This document shows, in pieces, positions 18,365-28,300 of a DNA stretch of 64,000 nucleotides. This stretch comes from Desmonostoc geniculatum HA4340-LM1 (GTDB taxonomy: Bacteria; Cyanobacteriota; Cyanobacteriia; Cyanobacteriales; Nostocaceae), in assembly GCA_019359545.1 (NCBI GenBank), contig JAHHHB010000011.1:1-64000 (forward strand), written 5' to 3'. How positions within the stretch are numbered: position 1 is the first letter of the stretch; every line of letters begins with the position of its first letter. The position numbers were made by a program, and so were the translations under genes. The notes beneath the pieces are model-generated. The model was not told the origin of the DNA, did no database searches, and worked only from the letters and a program-made list of their open reading frames with translations.

Positions 18365-19651
18365 TTAAGGTTTAATCAACTGCAAAACTTCTACCTCTTC
18401 TTGTGGAGAAATTAATGTTTTACCCAGCGGTAGAACAGCTAAAGCATTGGTTTGAGCTAAATTAATTAAATTGCCAGAACTATGACTACCACCAGCTTTG
18501 TGAAATTCATAAACTCCATCAATTAAATGCAATTTACCCCAAAGATAAGTTTCACGCTTACCATCCGATCGCAATTCATCGTGCGATCGCACTTTTAAAA
18601 ATACTGGTTCCCAACCTGCTCTAATTCCCGAAAGTTTTTTGATGGCTGGTAGCACAAACCGCCAAAAAGTTACTAATACAGATGCCGGATTTCCTGGTAA
18701 ACCAAAGTAAAGCCGGGATTTCGTTGTAGAGACGCGATGAATCGCGTCTAGATTCATCGCGTCTGTAGGAAGGGTAGCAACAGTGAGGGGTTTACCTGGC
18801 CTGATGTCTACAGCTTGAATGTGGATTTTGGCTTCTAGTGATTCAAGAATTTTGTCAACATAATCATAATCTCCCACTGAAACACCACCGGAAGATAGAA
18901 CTATATCAGCGATCGCACCTGCATCGGTAATAACTTTACTCAGGGCAACTGGTTCATCTTTGACAATGCCTAATAGTAATGGTTCTGCCCCACTTTCTCT
19001 CACCAAAGCCGCCAGTGCATACTGATTAGAATCCACAATTTGCCCTGGTTGCAATGGTTCATCAACTGTTACCAACTCGTCACCAGTGGAAAAAATTGCT
19101 ACACGCGGACGACGGTAAACATTTAATTTTGCACACTGTGCTGCTGCCAACACGGCAATTTCTGGGGCATTTAACTTAATACCCGCTGGTAGTAATTGTG
19201 TTCCAGCTTGGTAAAAAGCTGCTTTTTTTCTGACAAATTCTTGGGATTGTGGCGCGGCTAGGATGAAAACGCGGTTTTCTTCCCGCCGCGTTTTTTCTTG
19301 CATAACCACAGTGTCGGCTGCTGCTGGCATCAGGGCACCTGTGAAAATCCGCGCTGCTTGCCCTGCCTGAATCGTACACTTGGGCTGATACCCAGCCGGA
19401 ATCTCTTCAATAATTTCCAAAACAGTTGGTTTTTCGGCGCTAGAGTGCTGCACATCTTCGTACCGCACTGCATACCCATCCATCGCTGAGTTATCCCAAT
19501 GGGGAAAATCTAAAGGACTGGTGACAGGCGTTGCCAAAATCCGACTATCGGCTGCCAACAAATCTACAATTTCTATATCCCGTTGGTTATCCAACGGCTG
19601 CACCAAATTTAAGATAATTGCTTGTGCATTGCTGACTGATAGCATAGCCAA
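18365..19651 (-). CDS. moeA: Molybdopterin molybdotransferase MoeA
   Basis: Predicted 428 residues. It inserts molybdenum into adenylylated molybdopterin in molybdenum cofactor synthesis. Landmarks are the DNSAMDGYAVR loop (about residues 53-63), FTGALMPAAADTVVMQE, FSTGDELV, DIVLSSGGVSVGDYD and FGLPGNPAS. About 15 residues before FGLPGNP (near LPTDAM and IHRVSTT) are encoded by a palindromic repeat inserted in frame (18726-18768). The insert sits just ahead of an active-site loop, so activity is likely but not certain. Nitrate reductase, which needs this cofactor, is not in the window. Confidence 0.92.
   Translation of the reverse strand: MAMLSVSNAQAIILNLVQPLDNQRDIEIVDLLAADSRILATPVTSPLDFPHWDNSAMDGYAVRYEDVQHSSAEKPTVLEIIEEIPAGYQPKCTIQAGQAARIFTGALMPAAADTVVMQEKTRREENRVFILAAPQSQEFVRKKAAFYQAGTQLLPAGIKLNAPEIAVLAAAQCAKLNVYRRPRVAIFSTGDELVTVDEPLQPGQIVDSNQYALAALVRESGAEPLLLGIVKDEPVALSKVITDAGAIADIVLSSGGVSVGDYDYVDKILESLEAKIHIQAVDIRPGKPLTVATLPTDAMNLDAIHRVSTTKSRLYFGLPGNPASVLVTFWRFVLPAIKKLSGIRAGWEPVFLKVRSHDELRSDGKRETYLWGKLHLIDGVYEFHKAGGSHSSGNLINLAQTNALAVLPLGKTLISPQEEVEVLQLIKP
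18726..18768 (-). repeat. Palindromic repeat inserted in frame in moeA
   Basis: Contains TAGAGACGCGATGAATCGCG (from 18727), the core of the MITE at 18237-18336, followed by a second inverted half. It contributes about 15 codons to MoeA without a stop or frameshift. Confidence 0.75.
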
Positions 19652-19685
19652 TGGCTCCGGTTTTGTACTCTTAGGTTAATAAATA

Positions 19686-19778
19686 TAGGACTTACGCAAA
19701 CAATAGCCGAAACCCTTATTTTCACGTAGGGGCAATTCATGAATTGCCCCTACAGCGTGTACTTTTGCGTAAGTCCTA
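19686..19778. mobile_element. MITE-like element, TAGGACTTACGC ends
   Basis: Perfect 15-bp inverted ends TAGGACTTACGCAAA (19686-19700) and TTTGCGTAAGTCCTA (19764-19778) enclose a 28-base palindrome at 19726-19753. The palindrome is the same type as at 2545-2572 with swapped base pairs. It lies between moeA and the hydrolase gene. Confidence 0.75.
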
Positions 19779-19830
19779 AAATAAAGCGATCGCACTCAAA
19801 GCAAAAGACCTTTTTAAAACATCCCCTATA

Positions 19831-20466
19831 CTAAGACAGCATTGCAGGTAATTTCCTAAAAGAAATGACATATTTCTCTCCAATGTTGCGTTTTAATATC
19901 TGAATCGCCGCTTCATGATATTTCTGCCCAGCACTAGAAGCACAGCCATCTGATACAACGAACGTCTCAAATCCAGCATCAAATAGTCCCAAAGTTGTAG
20001 CCATCACACAAGCGTCTGTATCGACTCCACACACTGCGACTGTATTAATACTATTACTTTGCAGGGCTTGAAGCAGGGTAGGTAAAAACGCAGAATATGA
20101 AGGCTTATCAAAGGTTTTGCTGACAAGTGGAATTAAGGTTTTAGAAAGCTCCGTTTCCTGTCCAGATACCATCTCGTTCCAGTTGAGTTGACGCGAGAAG
20201 TTAGGATTCCGGTTAAAAAAGCGAGTTGCCCAAACCTGATGAAACTGACTAGCATGAGCAACCACCTTTGGTACAACCGCTTGACATTCAGGTGTGATTA
20301 AAAAGCCATTTTGTAAATCTACCGCTAACAAAATCCCTTTACGTTGCTTTAAAGTAGACTGCACCTGCGCTTTCTCGGCACAGGCAATTTGGACGGTTGC
20401 CAATGTTCCTGCTAAGGTGATAGCACCCTGAAGGATAGCTCTTCTATTGATTCTTTTTTCTACCAT
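19831..20466 (-). CDS. Isochorismatase-like cysteine hydrolase with signal peptide
   Basis: Predicted 211 residues. The N terminus KRINRRAILQGAITLAG followed by VQIACA looks like an export signal, possibly twin-arginine type. The catalytic triad of the isochorismatase-like family is visible: Asp in AVDLQNGF, and Cys in VAVCGVDTDACV (about residue 150); the Lys is likely in TFDKPSYSAF. Such enzymes hydrolyse amides or vinyl ethers (nicotinamidase, isochorismatase and others), so the substrate is open. An exported member is somewhat unusual. Confidence 0.78.
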   Translation of the reverse strand: MVEKRINRRAILQGAITLAGTLATVQIACAEKAQVQSTLKQRKGILLAVDLQNGFLITPECQAVVPKVVAHASQFHQVWATRFFNRNPNFSRQLNWNEMVSGQETELSKTLIPLVSKTFDKPSYSAFLPTLLQALQSNSINTVAVCGVDTDACVMATTLGLFDAGFETFVVSDGCASSAGQKYHEAAIQILKRNIGEKYVISFRKLPAMLS

Positions 20467-20525
20467 AGTGTTTATTTACTATTCACCTATTGCTGAGTCT
20501 AAATTGGGCGTTGCAAAACAGTGCT

Positions 20526-20563
20526 GTAGGGGCACAGCAATGCTGTGCCCTTACGAAAGATGT
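20526..20563. repeat. Palindromic repeat, partial copy of the 5.8 kb MITE core
   Basis: GTAGGGGCACAGC (20526-20538) pairs with GCTGTGCCCTTAC (20542-20554, one G-T pair) and is followed by GAAAGATGTGGTT, matching the inside of the element at 5828-5928. The outer arms are absent. Confidence 0.6.
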
Positions 20564-20620
20564 GGTTTTTAAACTTATTTATATTTTGTATTTATTGTCA
20601 ATGCGTAAGCCCGATAGGAC

Positions 20621-21898
20621 TCATAGTTTCAGGGGAAGGTTAATTTTAAAAGTTGAACCTTGACCAACTGTACTTTTGACAGTTATTTGCCCATTGTATC
20701 CTTGCACAATTTGTTGAGCGATCGCCAGTCCGAGTCCAAAGCCGCCTGTTTGCCGAGAGCGAACGGTATCTACACGATAAAAGCGATCGAAGATATGCGG
20801 TAAATCAGCAGTGGGAATGCCAATGCCGTTGTCTTTAACTTGAATTACCGCACAGTGAGACTGGGTGGAAAGATTTAATTCTACCTTACCGCCTGTTGGC
20901 GTGTATTTGAAAGCATTAGTCAGTAGATTAATCACGGCTTGCTTGAGCAAATTGGCATCAGCTTCTAACATCACGGGTTGTTCTGGAAATCGGGCATTGA
21001 AATTGAGGTTTTGGGTGGGAGCCTGAGCCGCGAAATCTTCGGCAAGGGATTTCAAGATTTCGCGCAAATCAACGGGTTTTAATATGGTGTCCGTTAGCGA
21101 ACCATTATGACGGGACAGGAAAAGCAGATTATTAATCAGCGTACTCATGGACTTAGCAGTTTCGGCAATATTTTGCAACCGCAATCTTTGTTCAGATAAA
21201 TCTTCCGGTGGCATTAAAGCAACCTGGGCATTACTCAATACGGTAGCAACTGGTGCCCGTAATTCATGAGAAGCATCAGCTGTAAATCGCTGCAATTGCT
21301 GATAAGCCCGCAGACTCGGCCGCATCGCCAACCCGCCCAAAAACCAACCCGTAATTCCAATTATACCAAAAGTAACAGGAACCCCCAAAGCGAGAAACAA
21401 GCGGGCTTGGTTCAGGCTACTACGTAGAGAGTTCATGGGAACCGCCGTTTGGAAATAGCCAATTAACTCTTTATCTGATAAAACAGGAAGTGTGACTTGG
21501 CGAACCCAGCTTGTTTTAGTGGGAGAATCTGAATTTAGTGGTGTTTCCAGGGTTTCAAATCCTGGTTCACCTGTGAGTTGTTTGCTAGTAGACGAACCGA
21601 TAAACTGCACCAGTTGTTTCTGAGAGTTATACCACCGAGCGTACACTAGTCCACCATTCAACGATGCACCATTTTCTAGAGGAATTTGTTGGCTGCGCTG
21701 ATTTTGCCATTGACTTTGATAAAGCGAGTATTCAGTTTTGGCAGCAAAAGCTTTACTTTGGGAAAATAGTTCGTCATCAAAAAGCCGCAACTGTTCTTCC
21801 ACACTCAGACAGTAGCCCACCCCAGCAAACGCAAACAAAATTCCACCCATCGACAGGGCAAACCAGTGAGCTAAATTACGGCGGCTATGTTCAAACAT
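20621..21898 (-). CDS. Two-component sensor histidine kinase, RppB-like
   Basis: Predicted 425 residues. Two membrane helices (about 12-30 and 165-185) flank a sensor region of about 130 residues facing the periplasm. The H-box is DASHELRAPVATVL, the N-box NLLTNAFKYT, and ATP-lid motifs DNGIGIP and GGFGLGLAI are intact. Together with the upstream response regulator on the same strand it resembles the RppA/RppB (NrsR/NrsS) pairs of cyanobacteria, known for redox or nickel responses; the signal here is unknown. The start ATG lies directly beside a heptamer array (CATTAGT type) and no Shine-Dalgarno is seen. Confidence 0.85.
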   Translation of the reverse strand: MFEHSRRNLAHWFALSMGGILFAFAGVGYCLSVEEQLRLFDDELFSQSKAFAAKTEYSLYQSQWQNQRSQQIPLENGASLNGGLVYARWYNSQKQLVQFIGSSTSKQLTGEPGFETLETPLNSDSPTKTSWVRQVTLPVLSDKELIGYFQTAVPMNSLRSSLNQARLFLALGVPVTFGIIGITGWFLGGLAMRPSLRAYQQLQRFTADASHELRAPVATVLSNAQVALMPPEDLSEQRLRLQNIAETAKSMSTLINNLLFLSRHNGSLTDTILKPVDLREILKSLAEDFAAQAPTQNLNFNARFPEQPVMLEADANLLKQAVINLLTNAFKYTPTGGKVELNLSTQSHCAVIQVKDNGIGIPTADLPHIFDRFYRVDTVRSRQTGGFGLGLAIAQQIVQGYNGQITVKSTVGQGSTFKINLPLKL

Positions 21899-22126
21899 TC
21901 ATCATTAGTCATTTGTCATTTGTCATTTGTCAATAGTCATTTGTCATTAGTCATTAGTCATTAGTCATTTAGTCATTTGTCATTAGTTATTCTCCCCTTT
22001 CTTCCCCTGCCTCCCCTGCCCCCCTGCCCCCTGCCCCCCTGCCCCCTGCCCCCCTGCCCCCTGCCCCCCTGCCCCCCTGCCCCCCTGCTCCCCTGCCCCC
22101 CTGCCCCCCTGCCCCCCTGCCCCCCA
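21899..22126. repeat. Heptamer and C-rich arrays between the two-component genes
   Basis: 21900-21990 consists of CATTTGT/CATTAGT heptamers; 22005-22125 is about twelve copies of CCCCCTGCC. These arrays fill the whole 228-base gap between the response regulator and the kinase, which in most such operons is only a few bases. Confidence 0.8.
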
Positions 22127-22801
22127 CTAATTTGGCGGATTTAAGCGATAACCCATACGATGCACTGTTTCTATCCAATCTTTGACGCCAATAGTTTGTA
22201 GGCGTTGGCGTAAACGGCGAACTAAGGTGGTAACTGCGTTGCTTTCGGGTTCTTCTCCCCAATTCCAAAGGGCTTGCTCAATTTGGCCATGAGATAAGAC
22301 TTGGCGGGGATGACGCATCATATATTCCATTAGTTGAAACTCGCGGCTAGAAAGTTGAGTTGTTAAGGAACCACGTTCAAGTATCAAATTCGATAAATGA
22401 AGTTGCAAGTCGCTCAGGGTAAGTATATCTCCTTGCCACATTGGCGATCGCCTTGCTAGTGCCCGCACCCGTGCTAATAACTCCACCACATCCACAGGCT
22501 TAACTAAGTAATCATCGGCTCCAGCATCTAAACCTCTGACTTTATCTGAAACGGTGTCTTTCGCCGTCAGCATCAGGATGGGAGCCACTTTACCTGCGCT
22601 TCGATATACTTGACACAATTCTACACCGCTGACTTTTGGCAACATCCAATCTAAAATCAGCAAATCATAGTCTTTGCGAAAAGCAAACCACTGCGCTGTT
22701 TCGCCATCAGTCACCGCATCTACTATATGCCCTGCTTTCAACAATGCTGCTCGCAGTGGCTCTAACTGTGATGAGTCATCTTCTACTAGTAAGATCAACA
22801 T
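22127..22801 (-). CDS. OmpR-family response regulator, RppA-like
   Basis: Predicted 224 residues. The receiver domain (1-118) has the acidic pair EDD, the phosphorylated Asp in LLILDWMLP (about residue 51), a Thr in MLTAKD and Lys in LVKP. The winged-helix DNA-binding domain (about 128-222) contains LSSREFQLMEYMMRHP and VTTLVRRLRQRL. It is the first gene of the kinase operon. Divergently, 93 bases away, starts a small membrane protein followed by an RND efflux pair, which are plausible targets. Confidence 0.88.
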   Translation of the reverse strand: MLILLVEDDSSQLEPLRAALLKAGHIVDAVTDGETAQWFAFRKDYDLLILDWMLPKVSGVELCQVYRSAGKVAPILMLTAKDTVSDKVRGLDAGADDYLVKPVDVVELLARVRALARRSPMWQGDILTLSDLQLHLSNLILERGSLTTQLSSREFQLMEYMMRHPRQVLSHGQIEQALWNWGEEPESNAVTTLVRRLRQRLQTIGVKDWIETVHRMGYRLNPPN

Positions 22802-22894
22802 CCAATTTGCTTAGCTTGCTGTCTTTGGTTACTTCATAGGCTTAAGATTTAAGGTGAAATAATAACACAGAAGTAACAGTAAGTATTGTATCTC

Positions 22895-23290
22895 ATGCCT
22901 TCCATGCAGCAACTTCAACGTTTTCAAGTGTTGCGATCGCTGGGCTTTGTGTTTTGGTTGTCCTTGCCGGTGATTGGGCTGGTTTTTTGGCTGGGAAGCG
23001 GCTTTATTGGAGATCGGATTTTAAGTCACTCCCGCGTCACCAAAAAATATCTGCTAGCCGATACCCAATCAGCACGGCAGATGATGAAAAGAGTAGTAGC
23101 GATCGAAGTGCAAATGATTCCACAACAAGGAATTTCACGGGTGAAGGTTAAAACGAGTAACTCAGTTCTCAAAACCATAGTATTTGAATTTCCAGTCACC
23201 GATATGAGCCAACTCCAAGCTACTCTCAGTCAAGAATTAGGCTTACCACGCGATCGCGTTAAGGAACTGGTTGTAGAAGTGGGGGAGTAG
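22895..23290 (+). CDS. Single-pass membrane protein of unknown function
   Basis: Predicted 131 residues from ATG 22895; an ATG three codons later is also possible. One hydrophobic helix (about residues 12-38) is followed by a soluble domain ending SQELGLPRDRVKELVVEVGE. No family recognised. It is divergent from the RppA-like regulator and precedes the efflux genes, so a sensory or accessory role in that system is possible but unproven. Confidence 0.65.
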   Translation: MPSMQQLQRFQVLRSLGFVFWLSLPVIGLVFWLGSGFIGDRILSHSRVTKKYLLADTQSARQMMKRVVAIEVQMIPQQGISRVKVKTSNSVLKTIVFEFPVTDMSQLQATLSQELGLPRDRVKELVVEVGE

Positions 23291-23868
23291 GGAGCGTGGG
23301 AGGTGTGGGGGGTGTGGGGGAGTTAGAACTTAAATTATTAAGCGTATAGCGGTTTGCAATTGCGTCGAGTACAGACAATTCGTAGGGCAGCACAGTTGTG
23401 CATGGGTGTCAACTTAACGTGAAACCCTTGTCAAGAGGTGATATTGAGTTCATTCACTTAGGGTTACTCACCGCGTCACCCCACCCTAACCCTCCCCGAT
23501 GTATTGGGGAGGGAACCGGATTTTTCTTGTTTCCCCCCTTTCTAAGGGGGGATTAAGGGGGGTAAAAGGTATGTCGAACAAGCATTTGAGCTTAATTTGA
23601 TACCAATGACAGCTGTGCTAACCTACCGTGTACCTCATTCAAATGAAAATCGCTATGAATACTCGTGAATGAGCCTTTGAACTCCATTAATGAATATTTG
23701 AACTCCATTAATGAGGCTTTGAACTTCACATGCCCCATGCCCCACTTCGTTTGACATTTGCTTGTCATATTTATCCCATAAACTACAAAAAAGTAATGTA
23801 ATTTTACATTTTTCCAAAATAATTGACTTTTTGACTCCATCTTTAACCCTTAATAGCTCATTGCCGAT
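23291..23868. repeat. Repeat-rich intergenic region before the efflux operon
   Basis: Holds a short G-rich array (23296-23322), a hairpin CCCTCCCC/GGGGAGGG near 23490-23513, a second near 23535-23565, and three 21-base tandem units at 23668, 23689 and 23710 (AATGAGCCTTTGAACTCCATT type) that are the reverse complement of the array at 5779. The last 100 bases are AT-rich and probably contain the efflux promoter. Confidence 0.65.
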
Positions 23869-25224
23869 ATGGATGATACTTCTGAAGCTCAAGTTTCAGC
23901 CATTGAAACCCAATCAGATAGTTCTGCACCTTCTGAGTTGGCACCTAATCCTTCGGGTAAACCTTGGTTCTGGAGATTGCTTATTTTATTTCTGATGACT
24001 GGTGGTATTATCCTCTGGCGGATGCTGGCTCCTGGTGGGGGACAACGTTCTTCTGTTGCCCAACAGCAGCAAGCGCCAGCCCCAAAGGCAATTGAAACCA
24101 TAGCCTTGGCTAATGGACGGGCTACAAGAAGTGTTCAGCTTTTAGGACAAGTGGAAGCCAGTCAGCAATCAATACTCCGCGCTCAAACGAGTGGAATTGT
24201 GAAGAAAATTCTCGTGCAATCAGGCGATCGCGTGCAAGCAGGTATGGCCATCGCCTTTCTGGACGATACCGAACAGCAATTGGCAATTAGCCAAGCACGG
24301 GCACAATTGGCACAACAACGTAGCAATCTGGCACGTTTGGAAGTCGGTACTCGCAAAGAAATCATCGCTCAACGTCAAGCAGCTGTCACATCTGCTAAGG
24401 CGCGGGAACTGGAAGCACAAGATAATCTCAAACGCACCAGCAATCTTGTTAAAGAGGGTGCTTTGTCTCAAAGATTATTGGTTGAAGCCCAAGCACAATT
24501 AAATAACATCCAGGGAGAACGTTTAGAAGCTGAGGCAGAACTAGCTGAAGCCAAAGCTGGGCCGATTCAGGAAGAAATTGCTGCCCAACGGGCAAACGTG
24601 GAAGCAGCTAGAGCCACCTTAGCTCAAGCTGAATTAGTACGGCAGCGCACTCGAATTCTGGCATCGGAATCAGGTATCGTCCAGACTCGCCATGTCAGCA
24701 ATGGCGATTTAGTCCAAAATTCCAGTGAAATTGTCACTTTAGTAGCCGGCGATCGCTTCGACATTTTCCTAGAGTTACCCGAAGAACTCAGTGGTACAGT
24801 TACCCCAGGTATGACAATCGATCTTAGCGCTCGTGCCTTACCGCAATGGAAACAACGCGCCAGCATCACCACTGTAGTTCCTTCAGCCGATCCCGCCTCC
24901 CGTCGTCAGCGCGTGCGTGTCCAAATTAACAAACCACCAACAGGCTTAATACCAGGAATGGCGATCGCAGGCAATCTCAACATCCCCTCAAACCGCCCTA
25001 GTTTTGTGGTATCAAGAGATGCATTAACCAGACGCCAAAATCAGTGGTTAGTTTTCACCGTTGCTGATGGCAAAGCCCAACAAATTCCTGTAGAAATGGT
25101 TGCTGACATGGGTAAAGATGTCGCAATTTACCATTCCACCTTACGTACTGGTCAACCCATCGTCCTACGTGGCGGCGACGGATTGCAAGATGGTGCGCCT
25201 GTAAAAATAGTCGATCCAACTTAA
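23869..25224 (+). CDS. RND efflux periplasmic adaptor (membrane fusion protein)
   Basis: Predicted 451 residues. One N-terminal membrane helix (about 33-53) anchors a periplasmic adaptor. A lipoyl-like half (ILRAQTSGIVKKILVQSGDRV) is followed by a long Ala/Gln/Glu-rich coiled-coil hairpin (about 135-265), the second lipoyl half (ASESGIVQTRHVSNGDLV) and beta-barrel domains. It links an inner-membrane RND pump to an outer-membrane channel. The pump gene follows after 169 bases; no TolC-like gene is present nearby. Confidence 0.88.
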   Translation: MDDTSEAQVSAIETQSDSSAPSELAPNPSGKPWFWRLLILFLMTGGIILWRMLAPGGGQRSSVAQQQQAPAPKAIETIALANGRATRSVQLLGQVEASQQSILRAQTSGIVKKILVQSGDRVQAGMAIAFLDDTEQQLAISQARAQLAQQRSNLARLEVGTRKEIIAQRQAAVTSAKARELEAQDNLKRTSNLVKEGALSQRLLVEAQAQLNNIQGERLEAEAELAEAKAGPIQEEIAAQRANVEAARATLAQAELVRQRTRILASESGIVQTRHVSNGDLVQNSSEIVTLVAGDRFDIFLELPEELSGTVTPGMTIDLSARALPQWKQRASITTVVPSADPASRRQRVRVQINKPPTGLIPGMAIAGNLNIPSNRPSFVVSRDALTRRQNQWLVFTVADGKAQQIPVEMVADMGKDVAIYHSTLRTGQPIVLRGGDGLQDGAPVKIVDPT

Positions 25225-25393
25225 AACATAGGTTGTACCCAGACTTCCATAGACTTCTTGCAGAACTCGGTTAAAGAGGAAGAATCAGAGGTATAAATTT
25301 TTCCTTTTTTCTTTCTCCTTTAACCTTTTCTTCTTCAAAAGACTGCAAACTCAATTTAAATATGACTTCTTGAATTACGAATTACGAATTAGT

Positions 25394-28300
25394 ATGAACT
25401 TTATTGAAACTGCCGTTCGTTGGCGACATGGTACTTTCGTTTTATTTTGCTTGGTAGCAATGTTTGGGGTATTCTCCTTAATAAAGTTACCTTTAGAATT
25501 GCAACCAGGAGGCGATCGCCCCGAAATTACGATCGCTACTACCTACCCTGGAGCTGGGCCAACGGAGGTAGAAGACTTAATTACCCGTCCCATCGAGGAA
25601 CAGATGGAAGAGGTGCTGGGTGTCCAGGAAATCAGTAGTACTTCTCGTGCGGGACGTAGCAGCATTACGCTGGAATTTGCTCAAGATGCCAATGTTCAAG
25701 AACGGGTGGTAGATGTTCTCAACCGCTTGCAACAGGTGGAAAGTTTGCCCCCAGAAGCTCAAGAATCAAATGTGGAATTAGTAGGCGGTAATAGTTCGCC
25801 AATGATGTGGATTCCGTTTGATACCAAGGAAGGATTTCAACCGGATGCCAACCGCTATCGAGATTTAGCCGAAGAAGTGGTGATTCCCCGTTTGCGGCGA
25901 GTGGAAGGAACTGGACAATTTTTGGTAGTGGGTGGACAAGAACGAGAAGTTGAGGTGAAGGTAGATCCGAAAGCATTAAGCGATCGCAATCTTACAATCG
26001 GCGATGTAGTACAAGTTTTACAGCAAAACAACCGCGATATCCGGGGCGGGCCATTAATTCTAGGACGAAGAGAATATCGGGTACGCACAGTCAGCCGTTC
26101 CCAGGATTTATCAGAAATTGAAGGCTTTGTGCTGCGACGCGATCAATCCGGTACAGTTTACTTGCGGGATGTGGCGATAGTCCAGATGGGACGCAAACCC
26201 CAAGATGGTGCCTTGGTTTTCAATGGTAAACCTGGGGTAGCCGTTGGTGTGATTCGCCAAATTGGGGCGAATGTGCCAGAGGTAGCTAAAGGCATCCGAG
26301 CCGAAATTACCGCCTTGCAAAATGAGTTTGACAAGCAAAACCAAGGCATTCGCTTTGTCTACAACTACGACGAGAGCCAGTATATCAATCAATCGGTCAG
26401 CTTCGTTCGAGAAAACTTAATTAGTGGAGCATTACTAGCAACCATCGTTTTAGTGCTATTCCTTGGCTCAATGCGGACTGTCGCTGTAGTTGCAATTACC
26501 ATTCCCATTGGTACGGTTGCTGTGTTCATTGTCATGTCTGCACTTGGACGTACATTGAACATCATTAGCTTAGCAGCACTAGCATTTTCCGTGGGTATGG
26601 TTGTAGATAACTCGATTGTGGTAATTGAAAATGTCTTCACCCACATGCAGCAAGGTAAAAGTGCCATGCGGGCAGCCATTGAAGGTACCCAAGAAGTCTG
26701 GGGCGCAATGCTTGGTTCCACCTTAACCAACGTAGTGGTGTTTGTACCACTAATTATGGTGACGGGTGAAGCAGGACAACTCTACACCGATATGGCGATC
26801 GCTCTTTCTGCCTCTTCCTTATTTTCGCTGTTTTCCGCACTGACTTTAGTACCAATGCTATCGGGATTGTTCCTCAAGGAATCAGAAGCCATACAAATGA
26901 TGCAGGGCGGTGAATACCGGGGAGGCAATTGGTTTGAGCGCATGGTGGCTAAAACCTCCGTGGTTTTTCGTCATTTCCAAGGTAAACTAGAAAACTTTCT
27001 CGCTAGTACCGTCAGTTGGTCACTAGGACGTAAACGCATCGGTCGCAGATTAATAGTACTGTCGATTCCCGTTGTTTTACTTGTGATTAGTATTTTTCTC
27101 TTGCCACCTGCGGATTATTTACCCGAAGGAAATCGTAACTTAGTTGTATTGCGGGCGGAACCGTTGCCGGGAACCAGTATCCCCGAAGCCATTCGCCAAT
27201 CTCAACCCGTGCAAAAATTTCTGCGATCGCAACCGGAAGTTGACCGTATTATGTACGTTGACCGTCCTGGGGCATTACGCGGCATTGCGACTATTTTAAA
27301 ACCGGAATTTGCCACTACCACGGGACTCGCCGACATGGTAAATCGGTTACGCGCCCAAAGTAGTAACTTTGCTGGATACCGCTTTGTCATCCCCACACGA
27401 ATTTCTATTTTCCGCGATCCCGGTAAAGAATTTGAAGTGGATATTGTCGGGGACGATCTCAATCAAATTGGCGATTTAGAAAAGCAAATTACAGGTAAAT
27501 TGCGATCGCTTCAGGGTGTGCAGAATGTGCGATCGAATTTTGTCTTGGGTGCAGCCGAATTACAAGTAATTCCCAACCGCGAACGCATCGCCGAAGTGGG
27601 ACTTTCGGAAGCCGAAATTGGTTCAATGGTAGAAGCAGGATTGGGTGGTCGCATCGCTTCCGATTACATTGATGGTAAAGAAGAACTAGATGTCTCAGTG
27701 GAATTGCAAAATACTGCTGTGGAAACCCCAGAACAACTGCGGCAATTGCCTTTGTATGCACGGGGAGGACAAGTGCAACTGGGAGATGTTGCCGAAATTC
27801 GGGAAACAACGGGAGCTGATGCTATTAACCACGTTGATTTAGAGCGATCGATTACTCTCACAGTCTCCCTTGCACCAGACGCTCCCCTAGCCACCCTGGT
27901 AGAACGTACCGAAGAAGAAATTCTCGCTCCTTTGCGTGCCAATTTGCCAACAGGTTATCGTCTAGAACTGTCAGGTTCAGCGGATCAGTTAGCAACAACT
28001 GTTGGTCAATTAGCCGCTGCATTTGCATTTTCAATTTTGATTACTTACTTGTTACTCGTGGCCTTATATCGCTCATTCCTCTACCCAGTGGTAATTATGG
28101 CAACAGTACCAATGGGAATGAGCGGCGCACTATTGAGTTTAGTGATTGCCAACCAAATTCCCGGAATGAATGTGGCATTGGATATGATTACCGCTTTGGG
28201 ATTTGTGATCCTCACAGGTGTGGTTGTTAACAACGCCATTTTGCTAGTCGATCGCGCCTTGCAACTCCAGCAAGCAGGTGAAGATTATGATGCATCGCTA

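Noticed and set aside
21987..22268. 93-residue frame rich in Gly-Ala
   Set aside because: It is a translation of the CCCCCTGCC tandem array and part of the response regulator in antisense frame.
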